A DNA stretch of 64,000 nucleotides from Longirhabdus pacifica. GTDB lineage: Bacteria; Bacillota; Bacilli; Paenibacillales; DSM-105158. The stretch lies in the NCBI RefSeq assembly GCF_004115085.1, contig NZ_QXJP01000001.1, positions 248,001 through 312,000 on the forward strand. Reading direction: 5' to 3'. Below, one piece after another: positions 33,432 to 42,203 of the stretch. The position numbers and the translations under genes were made by a program. Numbering within the stretch: the stretch's first letter is position 1; the number at the start of each line of letters is the position of its first letter. The notes beneath the pieces were generated by a model. It saw nothing but the letters and a program-made list of their open reading frames with translations. It was not told the DNA's origin and did no database searches.

Positions 33432-33459
33432 TTGACAACCTATCTTTATGGTCTATTTT
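33432..33459 (+). promoter_or_regulatory. Putative promoter of the SMR-TetR operon
   Basis: TTGACA (33432-33437), 16-bp spacer, TATTTT (33454-33459). It lies 67 nt before the first SMR gene and just downstream of the palindromes. Confidence 0.5.
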
Positions 33460-33525
33460 TATGACTAGATCATTAAACAAGAACACTTTAAAACATCGCA
33501 CTTATTTCACACTGGAGGCGTTTGT

Positions 33526-33867
33526 ATGGCTTGGTTATACCTTATTATCGGTGGGATTTTTGAAATTGGTTGGGCATTTGGTTTGAAATACGCAGAAGGT
33601 TTCACTAATATTCCTGTGGCCATTTTAACCGTAATACTTATGATACTCAGTTTTTATTGTTTTGCACAATCACTAAAACGTCTTCCTATTTCGACGGCGT
33701 ATGCTGTTTTTACAGGGATCGGGTCATTTGGGACAGCACTGATCGGCATGCTTTTCTTGGGGGATGCGGTTAGTGTGTTGAAGGTTATATTCGTTTTTGT
33801 ACTCATAAGTTGTATTGTAGGTTTGAAGTTTGTTTCAAGTGAGCCGAAAAGAAAGGAAGGTGCATAA
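33526..33867 (+). CDS. SMR-family efflux subunit (YkkC/SugE-like)
   Basis: 113 aa, four membrane helices. The membrane-embedded Glu of SMR proteins lies in helix 1 (GIFEIGWAFGLKYAEGF) and the conserved helix 3 is PISTAYAVFTGIGSFG. The GW in helix 1 and KYAEGF resemble the YkkC/Gdx side of the family. GGAGG precedes the ATG. The next gene encodes a second, different SMR protein, so the pump is probably a heterodimer like YkkCD. Likely cargo is small cations such as guanidinium or quaternary amines; no guanidine riboswitch was seen. Confidence 0.85.
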   Translation: MAWLYLIIGGIFEIGWAFGLKYAEGFTNIPVAILTVILMILSFYCFAQSLKRLPISTAYAVFTGIGSFGTALIGMLFLGDAVSVLKVIFVFVLISCIVGLKFVSSEPKRKEGA

Positions 33868-33868
33868 T

Positions 33869-34183
33869 ATGAGTTGGACTATACTAATAACAGCTGGTTT
33901 GTTGGAGATTGGCGGCGTATTTTTTTTGAAACTATCAGAAGGTTTCTCAAAATTAAAGCCAACTCTTTTATATATTTTGTTTATGGGTTCAAGTTTTTAT
34001 CTTCTTTCTGTATCATTAAAAGTAATCCCCATTAGTGTGGCATACGGAATATGGACAGGTATCGGTGCTGTTGGAAGTGTATTACTAGGTATGTTTCTTT
34101 TTAAAGAACCTAAGAGCATAAAGAAATTAGCACTCGTGGCGGGTATTATTATCAGTATTGTAGGTTTGAAATTTGTTTCCTAA
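33869..34183 (+). CDS. SMR-family efflux subunit (YkkD-like partner)
   Basis: 104 aa from the ATG at 33869 with AAAGGAAGG upstream; one base separates it from the previous stop. Helix 1 (ITAGLLEIGGVFFLKLSEGF) holds the membrane Glu, and helix 3 is PISVAYGIWTGIGAVG. It differs enough from its neighbour to suggest a fixed heterodimer with opposite topology. The longer in-frame reading from 33830 lies inside the first gene and is not needed. Confidence 0.85.
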   Translation: MSWTILITAGLLEIGGVFFLKLSEGFSKLKPTLLYILFMGSSFYLLSVSLKVIPISVAYGIWTGIGAVGSVLLGMFLFKEPKSIKKLALVAGIIISIVGLKFVS

Positions 34184-34220
34184 TTATGATTGCAATGAAT
34201 GCATAAAATGAGGTGAGAGG

Positions 34221-34805
34221 TTGAGCAAGGGAGAGGAGACAAAGCAGAAGATTTTACAGCAAGCACTAATGCTGTTTTCTGTCAAAGGTTATGAAGAAAC
34301 ATCACTAAAAGACATAGCGACAAGTGTAAATATAAAAGCCCCTTCTATTTATGCTTATTTTAAAAGTAAAGAATCGTTATTTGAAAATGTCATTGATGTT
34401 GTGATGGATGAATATTTATTTTTTATACGGAGCCAGGCTGACACAGATGTTTCACTTCCTACAGAGAAACAATTGTATACACTGATGGATAACTTGAACA
34501 AGTATTTTTATAAACAAAATTTAGGACTTTTTATTAAGCGATATGGTCTAGTGCCACCTGAAAAATTTAGAGATTACTTGTTACATAAATATAATGAATC
34601 AGAAAGAGAAATAAGAAAACTATTGTATGACATTTTAGAAAGTAGCAGCAAACCATATAAAAGCGATTTAGATACCGTTGTCACATCATTTATTTGTGTG
34701 CTAGATGGACTATTTACTTATTTGGTGAATTACTCAGAACAAGAATATGAACAAAGACTAAAAGCAGCTTGGGAAGTGTATTGGCAAGGGATAACTACCT
34801 CATGA
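34221..34805 (+). CDS. TetR-family regulator of the SMR pump
   Basis: 194 aa from a TTG with GAGGTGA about 5 nt upstream. The helix-turn-helix is at residues about 6-52 (ETKQKILQQALMLFSVKGYE, TSLKDIATSVNIKAPSIYAYF). The C-terminal ligand-binding domain is helical and rich in Tyr and Phe. It is the third gene after the two SMR genes and probably represses the operon through the palindrome at 33343-33370. Confidence 0.85.
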   Translation: MSKGEETKQKILQQALMLFSVKGYEETSLKDIATSVNIKAPSIYAYFKSKESLFENVIDVVMDEYLFFIRSQADTDVSLPTEKQLYTLMDNLNKYFYKQNLGLFIKRYGLVPPEKFRDYLLHKYNESEREIRKLLYDILESSSKPYKSDLDTVVTSFICVLDGLFTYLVNYSEQEYEQRLKAAWEVYWQGITTS

Positions 34806-34828
34806 TATAAAGATAACCATATAGTCAA

Positions 34829-34871
34829 AAAAACGCCGTTTTTGATCAAATTTGATCAAAACGGCGTTTTT
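34829..34871. terminator. Strong bidirectional terminator
   Basis: AACGCCGTTTT pairs with AAAACGGCGTT around a GATCAAATTTGATC loop, with A and T runs on the two sides. It serves the TetR operon (+) and the small secreted peptide gene (-). Confidence 0.85.
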
Positions 34872-34929
34872 AAATGGAATTTGTGAACTCACCTGATTTT
34901 CCACTTGATTAAAGTGACATTGTATAGTT

Positions 34930-35172
34930 TTAAGGTAAAAAAGCTAAATAAGTACATCTCCAATAACTAGGTCTTTCCTCGCAAGTATCTAAAAACAAGA
35001 TTTTACCTGCATATATTTTTTTGGGAATGGTGGAGAATGTAGGATACTGTGTTTTCCAAAAAATCTGAACAGAACGATCTGGAGCTACATCTTGTGTAGA
35101 TGCTGATGTAATGGGAACAGACAGCGCTAAAACTAAAGCAAATGAAATAATTAAAAATAAAGATTTCTTCAT
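34930..35172 (-). CDS. Small secreted two-cysteine peptide, paralog A
   Basis: 80 aa. A signal peptide (MKKS, hydrophobic core, cleavage near ASA at about 25) leaves a mature peptide of about 55 residues. The mature part shares a pattern with the next gene: Q-aromatic-W/Y..YP....P..I..G..LxLxxC.....YWRC.Y....LP. Two cysteines could form one disulfide. AAGGGGA precedes the ATG. I do not recognise a family; an antimicrobial, toxin or matrix role is possible but not shown. Confidence 0.65.
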   Translation of the reverse strand: MKKSLFLIISFALVLALSVPITSASTQDVAPDRSVQIFWKTQYPTFSTIPKKIYAGKILFLDTCEERPSYWRCTYLAFLP

Positions 35173-35244
35173 GCTATTTTTCCCCTTTCAACTTTTTCAT
35201 TTGACCCAAAACGATGACATTTCTTGTCATATTGTGAAATTATC

Positions 35245-35496
35245 TTACGGAATATATCCACCGTAATAGATACATCTCCATTTATTTCCCGATGCACTAA
35301 AGCACTCCGATAAATATAGTGGTCCACCTATGACGCGAGGAACATCTGTCCACCAGTTCGGGTAATCTTGTTTTGAATAGTATACAATCCTCTTGCTACT
35401 TGCAGCGTCTTTTTCAAATGAAGAAGCAGAAATTGCAGATACAGATATTCCAAGTACTAAAGCAATGGCAACAATAGAAATCAATACTTTTTTCAT
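35245..35496 (-). CDS. Small secreted two-cysteine peptide, paralog B
   Basis: 83 aa. Signal peptide of about 25 residues (to ISAS), then a mature peptide of about 58 residues ending in WRCIYYGGYIP. The alignment with the downstream paralog is clear from QDYPNWW/TQYPTF to the C-terminal Pro. The ribosome site is strong (AAGGAGGT, 6 nt before ATG). An FNR-type palindrome and an extended -10 lie upstream. The two genes lie 72 nt apart and probably share a transcript. Confidence 0.68.
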   Translation of the reverse strand: MKKVLISIVAIALVLGISVSAISASSFEKDAASSKRIVYYSKQDYPNWWTDVPRVIGGPLYLSECFSASGNKWRCIYYGGYIP

Positions 35497-35564
35497 ACTT
35501 AACCTCCTTTTTTTGAATTTTCAAATAATATAACAAGCATAGCAACTCAGTGCTCATAAAAATG

Positions 35565-35580
35565 TGATCCAGATCACATT
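35565..35580. promoter_or_regulatory. FNR/CRP-type palindrome upstream of the peptide genes
   Basis: TGTGATCCAGATCACA fits TGTGA-N6-TCACA, the consensus of B. subtilis Fnr (and of CRP), as a perfect palindrome extended by A and T runs. It lies about 70 bp before the peptide B start. A minus-strand extended -10 (TGTTATATT, 35535-35527) is downstream of it. The site could also fold as a terminator, but no gene needs one here. Confidence 0.55.
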
Positions 35581-35697
35581 TTTTCAAACTGACACCATAT
35601 TTTTTCAATTAGTATAATGAATATCGTAAAATATAAAACTACTTATATCATGCATTAACACCCTTTAACGTACTATTTAGCATATATTTTATCTCAA

Positions 35698-35740
35698 TGA
35701 AAACGTTTGCTTGACGTAAAAACATTAGAGCTGTACAATA
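35698..35740 (+). promoter_or_regulatory. Sigma-A promoter with overlapping cre site
   Basis: TTGACG (35712-35717), 17 bp, TACAAT (35735-35740). Directly upstream, TGAAAACGTTTGCT (35698-35711) fits the catabolite-responsive element TGWAARCGYTWNCW in full. It should drive the LacI/alpha-glucosidase unit under CcpA or LacI-type control. Confidence 0.65.
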
Positions 35741-35830
35741 AGATAAAACCTTTAATCTTTCATATCATCTATATATCAACATGTGTCAACTAAGTTTAGA
35801 TAGAATAAAGGAGGAATAATTTTGCAATGT

Positions 35831-35846
35831 GGTTAAACGTTTCACC
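35831..35846. promoter_or_regulatory. LacI-family operator-like palindrome
   Basis: GGTTAAACGTTTCACC has the CG-centred core AAACGTTT shared with the cre-like site 130 bp upstream. It lies downstream of the promoter and is a good candidate operator for the LacI protein encoded next. Confidence 0.5.
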
Positions 35847-35897
35847 TTTATAGTGATAACATGTAGTTGCAATAGAATCACATGAGCAAAAGAAGGA

Positions 35898-36926
35898 ATG
35901 AAAAAATATACGATAAAAGATGTTGCTAATAAAGCAGGCGTCTCCATTGCTACTGTATCTAATGTGATTAATGCCAAAGGTCGCGTCTCAACGCAAACGA
36001 TTGCACGAGTGAGAAAAGTGATAGAGGAGTTGCAATATTATCCGAATTTAGCTGCCAGAAACTTAAAAGATAAAAAGACTCACTTAATAGCAGTACTCGT
36101 TCCTTTGACGGATCAAAGTAATATTCATGACAACCCATTTTACTTGGAATTGCTTTCCGGAATTGAAAAAGGAGCCCGTCAATCCGATTTACATGTGCTA
36201 TTGATTGGTTTGAAAGAGGGAGATAACTTATCTTTTATCCACGAACGTAATTTAGATGGCATTATTGTCGTCGGTGTGCATGAGCATAGTTTGTTGTATG
36301 AGAACATTACGCAATTACATGTTCCATGTGTGTTTATGGATAGTTATCTCAATCAATGCAACTATGATCAAGTTAATATTGATGATCAATTAGGTGGATA
36401 TTTGGCAACCAAGCACTTAATTTCACTAGGTCATCGCCATATAGTGTTGTTTGGTGGGGAACGCAAAAACAATAGTGTATATCATTCAAGGTGGTTAGGT
36501 TATAGAAAAGCATTGAATGAAGCAAGGATACAGTACAGAGAAAAATATGCGATAGAGAGTCAAGTTACAATGGAAGCGGCATATCAATGTGCACAGCATT
36601 GTATTGCAACCGATAGAGAAATAACAGCAGTATGTGTTGGTTCTGATGTAGCGGCAATGGGGTTTGTTAAAGGACTACATGACGTTGGATTACATGTGCC
36701 CGAACACATTTCTGTAATCGGTTTTGATGATTTGTTCTTCGCTCATTATATGGTTCCTACATTGACAACCATATATCAAAATATTACAGAAAAAGGAACT
36801 AAGGCAGTAGAACTGCTGTTTGAACAAATATATGAAGAAAGATTTCGACCAGCTAAAAAAGTATTCGTTCCTATTCAACTAAAAATAGGGCAGAGCACTA
36901 GAGAAATATCTAAGATGGAGAAATGA
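35898..36926 (+). CDS. LacI-family repressor, likely for alpha-glucoside use
   Basis: 342 aa. The helix-turn-helix (YTIKDVANKAGVSIATVSNV) and hinge (YYPNLAARNLKDKKT) are standard. The periplasmic-binding-like sugar domain follows (LIAVLVPL, NLDGIIVVG, VNIDDQLGGYLATKHLISLGH, VIGFDDLFFAHYMVPTLTTI). AGAAGGA touches the ATG, so initiation may be weak. It lies 108 nt upstream of an alpha-glucosidase gene in the same direction, which suggests maltose, isomaltose or a related sugar as inducer. Confidence 0.87.
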   Translation: MKKYTIKDVANKAGVSIATVSNVINAKGRVSTQTIARVRKVIEELQYYPNLAARNLKDKKTHLIAVLVPLTDQSNIHDNPFYLELLSGIEKGARQSDLHVLLIGLKEGDNLSFIHERNLDGIIVVGVHEHSLLYENITQLHVPCVFMDSYLNQCNYDQVNIDDQLGGYLATKHLISLGHRHIVLFGGERKNNSVYHSRWLGYRKALNEARIQYREKYAIESQVTMEAAYQCAQHCIATDREITAVCVGSDVAAMGFVKGLHDVGLHVPEHISVIGFDDLFFAHYMVPTLTTIYQNITEKGTKAVELLFEQIYEERFRPAKKVFVPIQLKIGQSTREISKMEK

Positions 36927-37034
36927 TGAGATTCAAGCTTACGACTCAATAGCCGTTCGTAAAGGTTGTGATATAGAAAATTTCTTCATCTTGTGCATAG
37001 TGATAATAAGTTATTTATTTAGGGAGGATATACA

Positions 37035-39362
37035 ATGCAAACAAGTGAAACGATTCATCCAGATTTACAGCGTCAGGAGACAGTTGCGAAAGATTTAAAA
37101 ATAGGAGCAATTAAAAGTTTTAAATCTATCTCATCTCATACTATTTTACTCTACGGAGAGCATGCCAATGTGATGCTGCAATTTAAGCATGAGAATATAT
37201 TAAGAATCAAGCTTTTATTGAGCGATGAAGTGGATGAGTCTACTACCGCAGCAGTGATCTTACAGTCATCAAAAGAAGAAGCTTACAATGTCGAAGAAAA
37301 TGATCAAGAAATTATTTTTTCCAGTCATGCCATGAGTGCACACATTCAAAAAGCAGATTATAAGTTGAGTGTTGTTCATCATAACGGCAATCCTATTTTT
37401 GAAAACGGTGATATGCATTGGACAAAAAATGATGCTGTGACCGTCACATTGCCAAAAAATGATCAATCTCATTTTTACGGTTTAGGTGAAAAAACAGGTT
37501 TCCTTGATAAGCAAAACGAAAAATATTCAAATTGGAACAAAGACGTGTACGATCCACATGTACCTGAAATTGAATCATTGTATGCTACGATTCCATTTAT
37601 GATTCATCACAAATTTGATCAAGCAGACTACGGTATTTTCCTTGATAATCCAGGGGAAACAAGCTTTGATATGAGAAATTCAAACGATGCATTTCAACTA
37701 GAAACAAAAACAGGCGCTTGTGACTACTATATTATTATTGGCGACAACATGAAAGATATTATTTCAAACTATACGTTACTTACTGGGCGCATGCCATTAC
37801 CTGCAAAATGGTCTATCGGCTACCATCAATCTAGATACTCTTATATGAACCAAGAAGAAGTATTAAATTTAGCAAGAACGTTTAAAGAGAAGCAAATCCC
37901 AATTGATGCGATTCATTTAGACATTCATTATATGGATAGGTATCGTGTGTTCACTTGGGATAAAGAGCGTTTCCCAAATCCACAACAAATGATGGATGAG
38001 TTGAAAGAAATGGGTATCCGCATTATTACCATAGTAGATCCAGGTGTGAAACAAGATCCAAAGTATGAAGTATATAAAGACGGTATTCAAAAAGATATGT
38101 TCTGTAAGTATATGGAAGGTCATTTGTTTATCGGTAAAGTGTGGCCAGGAGAAAGTGCATTCCCTGACTTTACGAAACAAGATGTAAGAGAATGGTGGGG
38201 AGAGCAGCAGTCTAAATTTTTGCAGTCTGGAGTAAGTGGTGTTTGGAATGATATGAACGAACCTGCTGTATTTAATGAAACGAAAACGATGGATCTCGAC
38301 GTCATGCATGGCATGGATGAGGGCGAAGCAAAAACACATGAAGAAATGCACAACATGTATGGATATTTTATGTCACAAGCTTCTTACGAAGGATTGAAAA
38401 TGCATGTTCCTAATGAACGTCCTTTCGTATTAACTCGTGCAGCTTATGCTGGGGTACAGCGATATGCTGCAGTTTGGACAGGAGATAACCGTAGTTTTTG
38501 GGAGCATCTATCTATGGCCATGCCAATGGTATTGAACATGGGTTTATCTGGTATTCCTCTTGCAGGTCCAGATATCGGAGGGTTTGCTCACCATTCTAAT
38601 GGAGAATTGTTAGCGCGCTGGACGCAAATGGGTGTATTCTTCCCATACGTAAGAAATCATAGTGCGACAGGTACTTTGCGTCAGGAACCATGGAGTTTTG
38701 GAGAAGAAGTAGAAGAAATTAATCGTAAATATATCCAAATGCGTTACGATTTCATGCCTTACATTTATACGCTATTTTATGAAGCGACACAGACAGGACT
38801 TCCTATCATGCGTCCATTGATTTTAGAATACGAAAACGATAAAAATGTGTATAATATGTCCGATCAATTTTTAGTTGGAAGTGATTTGTTGGTAGCACCA
38901 ATTACGCGTCCTGGCACATTCCATCGTAGTGTTTATCTGCCTGAAGGAGAATGGTATAACTACTGGAATGATGAAAAAATAGTTGGAGGACAGCATATTG
39001 GAGTAGATGCTCCCCTAGACACCATTCCATTATTCGTAAAAGCAGGTTCCTTGCTACCGAAGCATGAAGGAAATGATCTTGTCATCCATGTGTACCCTAA
39101 AGGAACGACTAGTGAATATAGCTACAGTCTTTACGAAGACGATGGTTTGACGTACGAATATGAAAAAGGTGCATGTCGTCACGTTCATTTCCAAGTAGAA
39201 GAAACAGAAAAAGAATGCAACGTAAATGTATCTATGGAGCAACAACAGCAATGGACTTCAAATAGTGAAAAAATGATCTTGTGTGTTCATGGAGCAGCAG
39301 GGGAAACTAGAATGGAGATTAATCTGAAATCCGGAAATGAAAGTTACACGACATCTAAATAA
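37035..39362 (+). CDS. GH31 alpha-glucosidase/alpha-xylosidase-type hydrolase
   Basis: 775 aa, no signal peptide, so probably cytoplasmic. GH31 landmarks: YGLGEKTGFLDKQ near 150, DIHYMDRYRVFTWD near 295, the nucleophile Asp406 in GVWNDMNEPAVF, the acid/base Asp484 in WTGDNRSFWEHLS, and PDIGGFAHHSNGEL. It removes terminal alpha-linked glucose (or xylose) from oligosaccharides; exact linkage is not readable. AGGGAGG precedes the ATG. No sugar transporter lies next to it. It is probably co-transcribed with, and controlled by, the LacI gene. Confidence 0.88.
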   Translation: MQTSETIHPDLQRQETVAKDLKIGAIKSFKSISSHTILLYGEHANVMLQFKHENILRIKLLLSDEVDESTTAAVILQSSKEEAYNVEENDQEIIFSSHAMSAHIQKADYKLSVVHHNGNPIFENGDMHWTKNDAVTVTLPKNDQSHFYGLGEKTGFLDKQNEKYSNWNKDVYDPHVPEIESLYATIPFMIHHKFDQADYGIFLDNPGETSFDMRNSNDAFQLETKTGACDYYIIIGDNMKDIISNYTLLTGRMPLPAKWSIGYHQSRYSYMNQEEVLNLARTFKEKQIPIDAIHLDIHYMDRYRVFTWDKERFPNPQQMMDELKEMGIRIITIVDPGVKQDPKYEVYKDGIQKDMFCKYMEGHLFIGKVWPGESAFPDFTKQDVREWWGEQQSKFLQSGVSGVWNDMNEPAVFNETKTMDLDVMHGMDEGEAKTHEEMHNMYGYFMSQASYEGLKMHVPNERPFVLTRAAYAGVQRYAAVWTGDNRSFWEHLSMAMPMVLNMGLSGIPLAGPDIGGFAHHSNGELLARWTQMGVFFPYVRNHSATGTLRQEPWSFGEEVEEINRKYIQMRYDFMPYIYTLFYEATQTGLPIMRPLILEYENDKNVYNMSDQFLVGSDLLVAPITRPGTFHRSVYLPEGEWYNYWNDEKIVGGQHIGVDAPLDTIPLFVKAGSLLPKHEGNDLVIHVYPKGTTSEYSYSLYEDDGLTYEYEKGACRHVHFQVEETEKECNVNVSMEQQQQWTSNSEKMILCVHGAAGETRMEINLKSGNESYTTSK

Positions 39363-39402
39363 TGAACACGAATAAACAACAAATCAACAGCGAATGAATA
39401 GG

Positions 39403-39440
39403 AAAAGCTCCCGCCAGAACAACAGGCAGGAGCTTTTTTA
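39403..39440. terminator. Bidirectional terminator between alpha-glucosidase and htpG
   Basis: AAAGCTCCCGCC pairs with GGCAGGAGCTTT (one mismatch) around 9 nt, with T runs on both strands. Confidence 0.85.
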
Positions 39441-39496
39441 TTACAATCATTCATCATATGCATGTAGATGCAAAATGCATCATCAACCTAGTTTAT

Positions 39497-41401
39497 TTAC
39501 ACCATCACTTTACAAACATCATTAGAGAAAGCGACAGGGTCTTGTAGTGGTAAGCCTTCAATAAGAAGCGCTTGGCTGTACAATAAGTTAGCATATAGCG
39601 CAAACTTTTCTTTATCGCCTGCAAATGAATCTTTAAGACTTTCGAATACTTCATGTTGTGTATTGATTTCAAGTATTTTATCTGCTTTCACATTTTGATT
39701 GTCCGGCATTTGTTGCAATACTTTTTCCATTTCAATGGAAACATCTCCAGCGGCAGCTAAACATACAGGGTGAGTTTTAAGACGCTTAGAAACTTTGACA
39801 TCAGAAACTTTTCCACTTAAGATGTTTTTGATTTCTGCAAATAGTTCTTTGTTCTCATCCGTTTCTGTTTCTGCTTCTTTCTTTTCTTCTTCAGACTCTA
39901 ACCCTAAGTCACTGCTAGAAACAGATTTAAACTGCTTTTCTTTGTAATTCATGAGCATTTGGATAGAAAATTCATCGATGTCCTCAGTGAAATAAAGTAT
40001 TTCGTAATCTTTGTCTGCTACTAATTCCGTCTGTGGCATTTTTTCGATACGCTCGTTACTTTCACCAGTCGCATAATAAATGAATTTTTGCTCTTCTGGC
40101 ATGCGCTCTACATATTCAGCAAGCGTAACCATCTTTTTCTCCGTAGAAGAATAGAACATAATAAGGTCTTGCAAGTCTTCTTTATGCATACCGTATTCGC
40201 TATATACACCGTATTTTAATTGGCGACCGAAGGATTCGAAAAACTCGTTATATTTTTCTCTATCCTCCTTCAACAAGCTTTGCAATTCACTTTTAATTTT
40301 CTTTTTAATATTTTTTGCAATCAAAGTCAACTGACGGTCGTGTTGCAACAATTCCCTTGAAATATTGAGGGATAAGTCCTCAGAATCTACCATTCCTTTT
40401 ACAAAGCTAAAATAGTCAGGTAGTAAATCAGCACACTTGTCCATAATCAGCACACCATTGGAATACAACTCTAAACCTTTTTCAAACTCTTTAGAGTAAT
40501 AGTTAAATGGAATTTGCTGAGGAATAAATAAAATGGAGTTGTAACGGATGGCTCCATCTACACTAATATGTACGTGCTTGATTGGCTTATCGAACCCGTA
40601 ATGTTTTTCGTTATAAAATTGTTCGTAATCTTCTGTCGTTAATTCGCTTTTATTTTTACGCCAAATTGGAACCATACTGTTGATTGTTTTTTCTTCTGTT
40701 ACATCAATAAATTCTGGTTCAGTGTTTTCATCTGCATTTTCTGGCTGTTCTTTTGGATGTTGTTCTGTGATATCCATTTTGATCGGATAGCGAATGAAAT
40801 CAGAGTATTTTTTAATAATAGCTTGCAGTCTATGTTGGTCTAAATACTCATCGTAAGATTCATCTTCAGTGTTTTCTTTTATTTTTAGTACAATTTCCGT
40901 GCCTACTTCGTCCTTGTGCCCTGTTTCAATGGTGTATCCATCTACACCTTCAGACACCCAAACATAAGCTTCGTCACTAGCAAATGGTTTTGTCGTAACG
41001 GTGACTTGATCAGCTACCATAAAAGCAGAATAGAAACCAACACCGAATTGCCCAATGATGTCGTGTCCATCTTTTATTTCATTGTTGTTTTTAAATGCGA
41101 GAGAACCACTCTTTGCAATCGTTCCGAGATTTTGTTCTAACTCTTCTTTATTCATTCCAATCCCAGTGTCTGTAAGCGTTAATGTGCGTTCCTGTTGGTT
41201 GGTTGATACTTTAACGTAATAGTCCTCTTTATTGAAAGTGATCGTATCATCTGTCAGTGCTTTATAGTAAATTTTATCTATTGCATCGCTCGAGTTGGAA
41301 ATTAACTCCCTCAGAAAAATTTCTTTGTGAGTGTAGATGGAGTTAATCATCATTTCTAATAATCTTTTCGATTCTGCTTCAAACTTCTTAATTTCTGGCA
41401 C
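39497..41401 (-). CDS. htpG: Hsp90-family chaperone HtpG
   Basis: 634 aa from a GTG at 41401 with AAAGGAGAG upstream; the longer in-frame reading from 41497 adds a non-homologous 32 residues. The start ([20 protein letters not shown]) matches the Bacillus protein. The N-terminal ATPase domain shows [41 protein letters not shown]; the middle and C-terminal dimer domains follow. An acidic linker (about 210-245) joins domains. No CIRCE element was seen upstream; the 126-bp repeats lie there instead. Confidence 0.93.
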   Translation of the reverse strand: MPEIKKFEAESKRLLEMMINSIYTHKEIFLRELISNSSDAIDKIYYKALTDDTITFNKEDYYVKVSTNQQERTLTLTDTGIGMNKEELEQNLGTIAKSGSLAFKNNNEIKDGHDIIGQFGVGFYSAFMVADQVTVTTKPFASDEAYVWVSEGVDGYTIETGHKDEVGTEIVLKIKENTEDESYDEYLDQHRLQAIIKKYSDFIRYPIKMDITEQHPKEQPENADENTEPEFIDVTEEKTINSMVPIWRKNKSELTTEDYEQFYNEKHYGFDKPIKHVHISVDGAIRYNSILFIPQQIPFNYYSKEFEKGLELYSNGVLIMDKCADLLPDYFSFVKGMVDSEDLSLNISRELLQHDRQLTLIAKNIKKKIKSELQSLLKEDREKYNEFFESFGRQLKYGVYSEYGMHKEDLQDLIMFYSSTEKKMVTLAEYVERMPEEQKFIYYATGESNERIEKMPQTELVADKDYEILYFTEDIDEFSIQMLMNYKEKQFKSVSSSDLGLESEEEKKEAETETDENKELFAEIKNILSGKVSDVKVSKRLKTHPVCLAAAGDVSIEMEKVLQQMPDNQNVKADKILEINTQHEVFESLKDSFAGDKEKFALYANLLYSQALLIEGLPLQDPVAFSNDVCKVMV

Positions 41402-41648
41402 CTCAATCTCTCCTTTAATTTTATACTTTGCTTCAAATGATCTATATTGCCTAGAACTTAGGTAATACATAATAAAGCAACATATTCTAAATACCATATA
41501 TCAACAATAAAGTCAATGTAAGCTTGTGAGATGAAAGCAAAAAGCACACGCTTTATTGTCACAGATGTATCATGTATTTGCTAAAAAGATATCACGATGT
41601 GGAGGAAAATTTGCATAAAGAAAGAAAATCTTTCAAATATTAATAAAT

Positions 41649-42058
41649 AAGTTGAGTGAACTTGTTCCATCAACTTATTACCGCTAAACATAAGATGAAG
41701 AAATCTCAATATGATAACCTTTACGCCTGGCAACTGAGGCGTAAACATGTAATATCATTTCTGCATCTTATATAAAGTTGAGTGAACTTGTTCCATCAAC
41801 TTATTACCGCTAAACATAAGATGAAGAAATCTCAATATGATAACCTTTACGCCTGGCAACTGAGGCGTAAACATGTAATATCATTTCTGCATCTTATATA
41901 AAGTTGAGTGAACTTGTTCCATCAACTTATTACCGCTAAACATAAGATGAAGAAATCACAATATGATAACCTTTACGCCTGGCAACCGAGGCGTAAACAT
42001 GTGTTCCATCATTTCTTCATCTTATAATAAGTTGAGTGAACTTGTTCCATCAACTTAT
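41649..42058. repeat. Three tandem ~126-bp hairpin repeats plus a partial fourth
   Basis: Units start at 41649, 41775 and 41901 (126, 126, 128 bp), then a partial copy from 42029 ends at about 42058. Each unit has hairpin 1, AAGTTGA...TCAACTT, and hairpin 2, a long stem: ATAAGATGAAGAAAT / ATTTCTGCATCTTAT outside, ATATGAT / ATATCAT, and the perfect TTTACGCC / GGCGTAAA around TGGCAACTGA inside. Units 1 and 2 are identical or nearly so; unit 3 has changes that mostly stay outside or keep the stems. The array lies between divergent htpG and the first BMP gene. Related single elements are at 4798-4823 and 48575-48642. No ORF. Confidence 0.9.
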
Positions 42059-42118
42059 ATATAGAATCATCAATCATTTTTTACATAACAAATCCAAAAC
42101 ATTAAATTTTTAAAAAAA

Positions 42119-42147
42119 TTGTATAACCGTTACACAGCATGTATAAT
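42119..42147 (+). promoter_or_regulatory. Putative promoter of the first BMP lipoprotein gene
   Basis: TTGTAT, 17 bp, TATAAT (42142-42147). The stretch AGCATGTATAAT is shared word for word with the promoter of the second BMP gene, which supports it. Confidence 0.65.
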
Positions 42148-42203
42148 ATGTTCTGCAAATCGAAGCTGAATCAATAAGCTTACATTTTAAGGGGGAATCA
42201 GTG

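Larger units (their letters stand above)
35497..35897. other. Divergent intergenic region upstream of the peptide genes and the LacI gene
   Basis: No clear gene. It holds the FNR-like palindrome, a cre-overlapped promoter and a second CG-centred palindrome, listed separately. A strong orphan AAAGGAGG at 35807-35814 is followed by a short ATG ORF (35827-35853, MWLNVSPL) that spans the second palindrome; this might be a leader peptide for the LacI gene. Confidence 0.45.

Noticed and set aside
33246..33525. Guanidine-I (ykkC) riboswitch upstream of the SMR pair
   Set aside because: The conserved aptamer blocks are absent; palindromes occupy the space.
41402..41497. N-terminal extension of htpG
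   Set aside because: HtpG proteins begin at the GTG position; the extension is unlike the family.
41402..41648. CIRCE/HrcA element before htpG
   Set aside because: No TTAGCACTC-N9-GAGTGCTAA palindrome was found.
41649..42058. CRISPR array or tRNA cluster
   Set aside because: The 126-bp units are repeated whole without unique spacers; no cloverleaf or CCA end.
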